NCBI RefSeq assembly: GCF_040802235.1
Contig: NC_133164.1
Span: forward strand, 115,586,302 to 115,650,301
Source: Manis javanica
Lineage: Eukaryota; Chordata; Mammalia; Pholidota; Manidae
Length of the DNA: 64,000 nucleotides
Reading direction: 5' to 3'
Below, in pieces: positions 62,263-64,000 of the stretch (its first letter is position 1; each line of letters begins with the position of its first letter). Both the position numbers and the translations under genes were made by a program. A model generated the notes under the pieces. That model had not been told where the DNA came from, made no database searches, and saw nothing but the letters and a program-made list of their open reading frames with translations.

Positions 62263-64000
62263 AAAGGATGGTTTTTAGTCTCAAACACTTTCCAAATCCA
62301 GAAAGCTAATGACAGCTTTGAGAGTTTCCCAGGAGGCCAGAGATTCTAGTGCCATTAGGATTCTACTGAAGACAAGTGATGCTTAATGGAACTAGATAAA
62401 TGGGATTGCTTGTTAATCTCTCAGTTAATTTTCTTTCTTTCCTTTTTTTTTTTTTATAGACCCTGCCTTAGGTCAGAACTTCATTTTGCCTGAAGTTTGT
62501 CTCAAACCTATTGATAGGATTTACCCATTCTATCCTCCATTAAGTTCTGAGTTCAGAAACTGAATTTGACTTATTCTTTTTAATTCCAAAAATGGTAGTA
62601 TTTAAAACACCTCCAGCTTAAGTAGTGTGGATTAATACTGCTTGCATAACATTTTTATATGTTAAAATTAAAATTAGGGCATTTTGAGGGCATAAATGGT
62701 ATTGAAATCTTCATAGAATTTTAATATTTGTATAAACAGGACTTTTATTCTTCATGTCGTTGGAAAGTTAAATAAGGAAAAATTAAATCTGTTGCAGTTC
62801 TGATAGCCTTACAGGTGGAAGGGAAACAGAGTTCATACTGGGAAATACTTCTAGGCTTCTGAGAATTGCCATTGCAAAGAAATCAGTCGAGGTCGGTATG
62901 TGTTCTAAAGTGCAATTAAAGAAAAAACCAGGGGGAAAAAGAAAGCCAGAGAATGTTTTACTTTTTAAATAAATTACATAAAATGAAAGCATGCTGAAAT
63001 AATTCTTTAGGACATGTGATGCAAAGGGAGAGGCTCCTTGACATGCAATTCTGTCATGTAAAGCTGAAGAAATCCTTCTGTAGCTAAAATAACTATTTCT
63101 TCATGTACAAAAATGATCATGTCCATTGACTGAATCCAAATGAGAGCCACATGAGTTTTAGGGCAAACTGTATACACTTGGGCATGAAAATCCTCAAGGT
63201 TTATAGATAAAATGAATGCTAAACCCACCCAAAAGCTCATAGGAGACTTATTATATGATCTCTTGCACTGAGACTAGCTTATAGATGGAAAGAAAAAGTC
63301 TTCAGCCTGGAGCAAATTTATCTGCTCAGATGGATAAATTTATGTTTTTCTCCCATCCAAATAGAAGCATCTAGTTGAGTGAAGAGAAGCATATCCTGGC
63401 TTCACAAACTCTTCAGTAGAGAGTGACATCATATTTTATCTTTCTCCCTCATTCCTTACCATATATGGCATAAGAATTCATACCCTACTCCCACCCTCTA
63501 TCAAAATACAACTATTATTCAACTTTAAAAAGTGTACATAAAATGTGGTACATAAATGTATATATTCTTTAAAAACACAAATGTGCATAGGACTATTCGA
63601 CTGCCCCTTCTATGGGTTTTGTAACAGTGTTTGCTTAGAGAAACCAATTCTTCCCTCAGCCTTGAGATCTCTGCCTTCGTATCTCATTTGAAGGTGCCAT
63701 CAGCCATTTATTGGTTTTAATCTGTATATTTGAGGGAATCGATGATTCCCTTGTATTTACGTTATGTTTATCTACAACAAAATGCTAGGTATACCTAAGG
63801 GTCTATCTTCATTACTTTTATCAAGCACCAGTGCCAGGCTGATTCAAAAGCACATTACCATGAACTCATAGAATTGTCCAAACATGATGAGCTAAGTAAC
63901 AAAGATGAAATGGCAAGAAGTACGGAGAAACCCTTTTTTAAATGCCCAGGGGTATGAGAATTTAAATTTATTTCTATCAAAATGTGCACGGAGGAGAGGA
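62263..64000. other. Intronic sequence, nothing recognised
   Basis: No exon, RNA or nameable repeat. A T15 run (about 62442-62456) precedes unremarkable AT-rich DNA to the window edge. Confidence 0.5.

Larger units (their letters stand above)
49815..64000 (+). other. CDH7 intron 2, 5' part (non-coding)
   Basis: Begins with the donor GTAGGG directly after the Lys70 codon and runs off the window. The next exon, which should continue EC1, is not present in these 14 kb. The intron holds old MIR, L1 and L2 relics and two CA microsatellites, listed separately. The remaining open frames (for example 59068-59413 on both strands) have no recognisable motif. Confidence 0.85.

Noticed and set aside
1..64000. 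A new multi-gene defence, biosynthetic or mobile system
   Set aside because: There is only one recognisable host gene fragment, and the remaining sequence is repeats and intergenic or intronic DNA. Nothing supports a gene cluster.

Overview
This is mammalian nuclear DNA: AT-rich, almost entirely non-coding, and full of old eutherian interspersed repeats. The one gene I can identify is the 5' end of CDH7 (cadherin-7, a type II classical cadherin) on the + strand. I recognise it from the exon at 49409-49814. That exon encodes residues 1-70: signal peptide, prodomain, furin site, and the paired tryptophans of a type II cadherin EC1 domain. The rest of CDH7 lies beyond the right edge. No Alu, rodent B1/B2, carnivore tRNA-Lys SINE, ruminant or cetacean SINE, or horse ERE was noticed. 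A non-primate, non-rodent placental mammal is most likely, but the species cannot be fixed by eye.

Layout. Positions 1 to about 37.8 kb are the gene-free upstream flank. It carries an L1-type 3' fragment (1.5-2.0 kb), L1 pieces (9.5-9.8 and 11.5-13.2 kb), an 87-bp tandem duplication (15.2-15.4 kb), a nearly complete Tigger1-like DNA transposon with its TA target duplication (24.9-27.2 kb), an MLT1-type solo LTR (30.1-30.5 kb), MIR and L2 fragments, a 13-unit minisatellite (35.7-36.0 kb), and a short poly-A-tailed insertion flanked by 9-bp duplications (37.24-37.32 kb). Positions 37.86-39.1 kb are a strong CpG island that should be the CDH7 promoter and non-coding first exon. It has consensus splice donors after 38521 and after 39225 and a G-quadruplex-capable run at 38541-38573. 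Intron 1 runs to 49408 (about 10.9 kb if the first donor is used). The start-codon exon is 49409-49814. From 49815 to the end is intron 2, with MIR, L1 and L2 relics and microsatellites.

The likely transcript starts in the CpG island, is spliced to 49409, and starts translation at 49605, with an in-frame TGA 25 codons upstream. If donor 38521 is joined directly to 49409, an upstream ATG at 38465 opens a frame that runs through the whole second exon out of frame with CDH7. That is a testable translational-control hypothesis. I see no gene cluster, CRISPR array or novel enzymatic system. The most interesting observations are regulatory or concern repeat history.
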